Assembly: GCA_003446775.1 (NCBI GenBank)
Contig: DMCH01000073.1
Coordinates: forward strand, 1,425 to 6,935
DNA from: Chloroflexota bacterium
Lineage (GTDB): Bacteria > Chloroflexota > Dormibacteria > Dormibacterales > Dormibacteraceae
DNA: 5,511 nt
Direction of reading: 5' to 3'
Below are positions 4,670 through 5,511 of the stretch, piece after piece. Position 1 is the stretch's first letter. Each line of letters opens with the position of its first letter. Made by a program: the position numbers and the translations under genes. The notes beneath the pieces are model-generated. The model had not been told where the DNA came from, made no database searches, and worked only from the letters and a program-made list of their open reading frames with translations.

Positions 4670-5511
4670 TCATCTAATGAAGCCGCGGTACTGGCGCATG
4701 ACCAGCTGCGTCTGCAGCTGCTTCATGGTGTCCAGCGCCACACCCACCACGATCAGGATCGCCGTGCCTCCGAGGTACATCTGCTGGTGTGGAATGCCCG
4801 AGATCTTGGCGGTGGCGATGGGCAGGATCACCGTGATGAAGCCCAGGAAGCATGCGCCGGCGAACGTGACCCGGTTCATCACCGCGGCCAGGTAGTCCGC
4901 GGTCGGACGGCCCGGACGGATGCCGGGAATGAAGCTCGAGTACCGCTTGAGGTTGTCGGCCACCTCCGTGACCTCGAATGTGATCGCCGTATAGAAGTAC
5001 GTGAAGGCGAACGTGAACGCGAAGTAGAGGGCGTTGTAGGTGATCGCCATCGGAAGGTTGGCCGTGTCAGGGGTGAAGTTGCCGCGGATCCACGCGGCGG
5101 CCTTGTAGTACCACGTGTCCGGCGGCGCGCCCTGGAAGTAGTTGGAGATGATCGTGGGCAGGAACATCACCGAGATCGCGAAGATGATCGGGATGACGCC
5201 GGCGTGGTTCACGCGCAGGGGCAGGAAGCTCGCCCGCCGGCCGATCTCACGGCCGCCTGTGACACGCTGGGCGGACTGGATGGGAATCTTCCTGACCGCC
5301 TGCTGCACCTCGATGATGACCGCAGTCATGACCAGCGCGATGCCGCCGAAGATGATGAAGGGCAGGTAGTCCGCCAGGCCGCCGCCGGTTGAGTGCGCCG
5401 AGAACACTGCGGAGACGCCCTGCGGACCGCGGCCGATGATGCCGGCGAAGATGATCAGCGAGACGCCGTTGCCGATGCCGTACTCGGTGATGAGCTCGCC
5501 GAACCACATCA
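4670..5511 (-). CDS. secY: Preprotein translocase subunit SecY, C-terminal part, start lies beyond the right edge
   Basis: SecY forms the protein-conducting channel of the plasma membrane together with SecE and SecG. About 280 residues are visible, covering the second half of a protein usually 420-450 long. The window opens in MWFGELITEYGIGNGVSLIIFAG, the TM5 region. Hydrophobic segments follow at visible residues about 48-67, 103-122, 155-177, 212-232 and 246-263, consistent with TM6 to TM10. The cytosolic loop that meets SecA and the ribosome is present as GGREIGRRASFLPLRVNHAGVIP (85-107). The conserved C5 loop reads ADNLKRYSSFIPGIRPGRPTADYL (184-207). The C-terminus RQYRGFIR is typical of short-tailed SecY. 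The stop is TGA at 4672-4670. The methionine near 5509 is internal (LMW or VMW context), not the start. It is the last spc-type gene before adk. Confidence 0.97.
   Translation of the reverse strand, partial: MWFGELITEYGIGNGVSLIIFAGIIGRGPQGVSAVFSAHSTGGGLADYLPFIIFGGIALVMTAVIIEVQQAVRKIPIQSAQRVTGGREIGRRASFLPLRVNHAGVIPIIFAISVMFLPTIISNYFQGAPPDTWYYKAAAWIRGNFTPDTANLPMAITYNALYFAFTFAFTYFYTAITFEVTEVADNLKRYSSFIPGIRPGRPTADYLAAVMNRVTFAGACFLGFITVILPIATAKISGIPHQQMYLGGTAILIVVGVALDTMKQLQTQLVMRQYRGFIR

Noticed and set aside
4307..5392. Plus-strand open frame of 361 codons across adk and secY
   Set aside because: It is antisense to two well-supported genes, with composition bias (R, D, H, V) typical of a shadow frame.

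Overview
The window holds the junction of the spc and alpha ribosomal-protein clusters of a high-GC bacterium. Every real gene lies on the minus strand. In transcription order, right to left, they are secY (C-terminal part only), adk, map, infA, rpmJ, rpsM, rpsK, rpsD, rpoA and rplQ (N-terminal part only). The order secY-adk-map-infA-rpmJ-rpsM-rpsK-rpsD-rpoA-rplQ is the one seen in Gram-positive and Chloroflexota-type genomes. In Enterobacteria adk and map lie elsewhere. GC-rich codons, GTG and TTG starts, a probable leaderless start and GC-rich hairpin repeats suggest an uncultivated Chloroflexota- or Dormibacterota-like lineage, but this is inference and a marker-gene phylogeny would be needed.

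Region 4670-5511 is the C-terminal half of the SecY translocon pore. Region 4606-4669 is a hairpin repeat between secY and adk that also carries the adk ribosome binding site. Region 3946-4605 is adenylate kinase, and it overlaps map by 4 bases. Map (3062-3949) is a type I methionine aminopeptidase. Its normal C-terminus is reached near 3212, and the frame then runs on through a tandem hairpin repeat (3096-3210). Region 2965-3061 holds another copy of the repeat, a possible G-quadruplex and a good extended -10 promoter directly in front of infA. Region 1-2964 is a tightly packed alpha-type operon: IF-1, L36, S13, S11, S4, RNA polymerase alpha and L17. Its junctions range from 4-base overlaps to gaps of 23 bases.

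Functionally this is core machinery: protein export, nucleotide balance, N-terminal Met removal, translation initiation, ribosome assembly and transcription. No new enzyme system is visible. What stands out is a family of two-hairpin repeat units, four copies in 1.7 kb and all in the same orientation. They have settled at the only loose gene boundaries, appear to supply a Shine-Dalgarno sequence for adk, add about 49 residues to Map, and mark the place where a separate infA promoter seems to restart transcription of the alpha operon. No stretch over 300 bases lacks a gene.
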